This document shows positions 20,786 to 22,390 of a stretch of 22,390 nt of DNA, piece after piece (position 1 is the first letter of the stretch; the number at the start of each line of letters is the position of its first letter). Both the position numbers and the translations under genes were made by a program. A model generated the notes under the pieces. It saw only the letters and a program-made list of their open reading frames with translations. It made no database searches and was not told where the DNA came from. The stretch is from IMG/VR virus record IMGVR_UViG_3300023119_001112, positions 1 through 22,390 of that record. One strand, 5' to 3'. Source of the DNA: a virus.

Positions 20786-21483
20786 AGATTACTTTCCTTT
20801 GCAATATCTTTTACGAGTTGAACATCGTTTGGCAGTCGTCTAAAACGCATTGCCCAATGTTCAGGATTAATAACGTGATAAACCATTTCTAGTTGTTCGT
20901 CGTTAAACTTACTTAGCATTTCTTTTCCGCTTGAACAATTAAGTATGAGCCAAGGTGATACTTTTCCGTCTTTGATGTGCCATACTGCCCTGTTTAAACT
21001 AACATAGTTGAAATAATGATTCCATGCTGCAGGTTCATTTTCTTCTGCCCAATCCATCATAGTTTTAACACTGCGTTCTAGTGCTGTGTGTACATCTTCT
21101 TTAAGTATAAACTCTAATACATATTTTTCATACAAGCTATCTCTAGCCCAATGATCTAATTTAACACCACTAGTAACAACGTAATCTATGTACTTCTCAG
21201 GATACAAAGGTTGTACGTTATTAAGAAAACTGCCAAATTTGACAAAAGCATTATAATACTGACTGTCAACAAAATCAGCATACGTTTTCTCTTTCTTCGT
21301 GCCCGCAGAGAGTTTGTAAAATCTCTGAAATGCATATAATCCATATCTTACTCGTTTTTCGTCTTGTTGTAACCAACGTCTTTTCTTTTCACACATATGC
21401 ACAGCAAGAGTACTTTCTTTCATATACCCTTTATTACAATATTCACATATATACGGTTTGTCAGAGTTTGATATCAATGTCAT
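20782..21483 (-). CDS. Zinc-finger-containing phage protein, 233 aa
   Basis: The N-terminus holds a putative zinc finger, YICEYCNKGYMKESTLAVHMCEKKRRW: Cys-x2-Cys, then 12 residues, His-x-Cys, followed by a basic stretch. The remainder is helical and aromatic (RVRYGLYAFQRFYKL, YNAFVKFGSFLNNVQPLYPEKYIDYVV, WAEENEPAAWNHYFNYVSLNRAVWHI). I recognise no catalytic motif. I chose the ATG at 21483; the TTG at 21531 would extend it 16 residues into the clamp-loader-like gene and lacks a ribosome-binding site. The location beside a clamp-loader-like gene suggests a role in replication or late transcription, but this is only positional inference. Confidence 0.75.
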   Translation of the reverse strand: MTLISNSDKPYICEYCNKGYMKESTLAVHMCEKKRRWLQQDEKRVRYGLYAFQRFYKLSAGTKKEKTYADFVDSQYYNAFVKFGSFLNNVQPLYPEKYIDYVVTSGVKLDHWARDSLYEKYVLEFILKEDVHTALERSVKTMMDWAEENEPAAWNHYFNYVSLNRAVWHIKDGKVSPWLILNCSSGKEMLSKFNDEQLEMVYHVINPEHWAMRFRRLPNDVQLVKDIAKESNL

Positions 21484-21922
21484 ATTCTTTAGCAAGTTCT
21501 TTGAGTTCTTTTTTTGTAGATAATCTAGCAAGTAATTCTACCTCATCTTGTTTCATATTAGGATAAATCTGTTCTAGCAGCTTTACACCTTTACTGTTGT
21601 CGCTTGTTTTCTTTTTATGACCAATCCATATATGTTTTCTAATTTCGCTTTTAGCATTTCGTGTAACACAAAGTAATTGCCATTGTAACTTAGGATGCTT
21701 TGTACTTAATACATTCCAATTTTTATTGTAAACTTCATTTGTCATTACGACAGCAAGTTCTTGCGCATCTCTATCACCAGCAACTGAACTTATCCAGCGA
21801 TTTAGTAACCAGAAGCTCACACTCTTTTTTTCTTCGTCATTTAGTTCGTCCCAAACACTCATTGAGCCTGTGTCAAGTGCTGCTAAGATATCTCTTATTG
21901 GGAGCTTTTGTTGTGATGCCAT
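21461..21922 (-). CDS. Probable clamp-loader small subunit, gp62-like, 153 aa
   Basis: The helical protein begins MASQQKLPIRDILAALDTGSMSVWDELNDEEKKSVSFWLLNRWIS. Its order of features follows the phage clamp-loader A subunit: an aromatic N-terminal helix ending at a LNRW-type segment, a KHPKLQWQLLCVTR stretch, a basic KHIWIGHKKK patch, and a C-terminal LSTKKELKELAKEYDID. T4 gp62 (187 residues) is not very similar, so the assignment rests on the pattern and on the replication gene context. Subunit A would hold the gp44-type ATPase ring to load the sliding clamp. The ATG at 21922 has GAGGA about nine bases upstream and overlaps the kdsB stop. Confidence is moderate. Confidence 0.6.
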   Translation of the reverse strand: MASQQKLPIRDILAALDTGSMSVWDELNDEEKKSVSFWLLNRWISSVAGDRDAQELAVVMTNEVYNKNWNVLSTKHPKLQWQLLCVTRNAKSEIRKHIWIGHKKKTSDNSKGVKLLEQIYPNMKQDEVELLARLSTKKELKELAKEYDIDIKL

Positions 21923-22390
21923 GTTTCTATGTCCTCTGGAGTATTAATCTCAGTACCATTAAATTGTACACTCAAACAACCAATTTGCCAACCACTTTTT
22001 AACCATCGTAATTGTTCAAGTTTTTCTACACGTTCTTCTTTTTCAGCTTGCAAGTACGGGTATGCTTGTAATGCGTTCTTTCGGTAACCATAAACGCCTA
22101 GATGCCAATCACCATAGCCTGTCATACCTCTACCGAACCATAGTGCATTATCGCCTGCTCTAACCATCTTTACTGAATTAGGATTGTTTTGTTCTTCTTC
22201 TGGCATTTGTGTAAACACAGTGCTTACACTATAATGCTTCAAACTAAACAAACACTTTTCAATCATCTCAGTAGTTACGTCTGGCATGTCGCCTTGCACA
22301 TTTATAAAATTATCATACTCGTCGAACAAACTACTTTTTATTGCACCAGCACAACGTTCTGTACCATTAGCATAATCTTTTGAGTCTATG
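21895..22390 (-). CDS. kdsB: KdsB-like CMP-KDO synthetase, partial (5' end outside window)
   Basis: The frame remains open to the window edge, so the N-terminal part of about 75 residues lies beyond 22390. The visible part shows NGTERCAGAI, then FINVQGDMPDVT, then GDWHLGVYGYRKNAL, VEKLEQLRWLKSGWQIG and NTPEDIE. These are the diagnostic motifs of 3-deoxy-manno-octulosonate cytidylyltransferase, which activates KDO as CMP-KDO. KDO is the first sugar of lipopolysaccharide inner core, so a phage version points to envelope or surface-sugar activation. The family also includes other 3-deoxy or 2-keto-sugar CMP transferases, so the exact sugar is not certain. An apparent internal start at 22329 is not a real one: the NGTER motif lies upstream of it. 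Confidence 0.9.
   Translation of the reverse strand, partial: IDSKDYANGTERCAGAIKSSLFDEYDNFINVQGDMPDVTTEMIEKCLFSLKHYSVSTVFTQMPEEEQNNPNSVKMVRAGDNALWFGRGMTGYGDWHLGVYGYRKNALQAYPYLQAEKEERVEKLEQLRWLKSGWQIGCLSVQFNGTEINTPEDIETWHHNKSSQ

Noticed and set aside
1-22390. tRNA genes, CRISPR arrays, integrase, transposase or attachment sites
   Set aside because: I found no cloverleaf with TTCGA-type loop, no regularly spaced repeats, and no integrase or transposase motifs in any frame. Very diverged elements could be missed by eye.

Overview
The window looks like part of the genome of a tailed, T4-like (myovirus-type) marine bacteriophage. The evidence is a T4 gp41-type helicase, a gp61-type primase, a probable gp62-type clamp-loader subunit, T4-late-promoter-like TAAATA elements, and several uncharacterised families that I associate with T4-like phages of marine bacteria. 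The AT-rich coding sequence and envelope-directed accessory genes suggest a marine Gram-negative host; a SAR11-type alphaproteobacterium is my guess, and the sequence does not prove it. I found no tRNA, integrase, insertion sequence or CRISPR array.

Layout. (1) 1-1532: a sparsely coding region with three small plus-strand genes. It holds a good sigma70-like promoter overlapped by an inverted repeat, a strong intrinsic terminator, and two hairpin-rich non-coding stretches, one with three GCGAAGC mini-hairpins. (2) 1533-10341, minus strand: a late virion operon with a fibre protein carrying 38-residue repeats, an intact subtilisin-like protease, a small protein, a 1412-residue fibre (Calx-beta-like domains, glycine-rich block, predicted propeller) and a 235-residue unknown. 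A small plus-strand late gene diverges at 10393. (3) 10650-15375, minus strand: primase, a 40-residue protein, a DUF2061 membrane protein, carbamoyltransferase and 2OG-Fe(II) oxygenase, then the helicase from its own promoter. (4) 15545-17287, minus: a complete TonB-dependent outer-membrane receptor, very unexpected in a phage. (5) 17323-18482: a virion protein and a divergent conserved phage protein of unknown function. (6) 18483-22390, minus: a tightly overlapping operon with KdsB (cut by the window edge), a probable clamp-loader subunit, a zinc-finger protein, an APS-kinase-like kinase, DUF2061, a HIGH-type nucleotidyltransferase, a miniature DnaE-like protein and a conserved unknown.

How it fits together. 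Replication genes (helicase, primase, clamp loader, DnaE-like protein) are interleaved with genes predicted to alter sugars, nucleotide-activated groups or the outer membrane (KdsB, APS kinase, nucleotidyltransferase, carbamoyltransferase, oxygenase, TonB receptor). My inference is a programme for remodelling the infected cell's envelope alongside replication. The clearest regulatory pattern is that primase, helicase and the TonB receptor each sit behind an exact TTGACA-N17-TATAAT promoter whose -10 box ends 6 bases before the ATG, with no Shine-Dalgarno site. Three other genes have TAAATAC-NGT-ATG. Both arrangements predict leaderless mRNAs, while many operon-internal genes keep ordinary Shine-Dalgarno sites.
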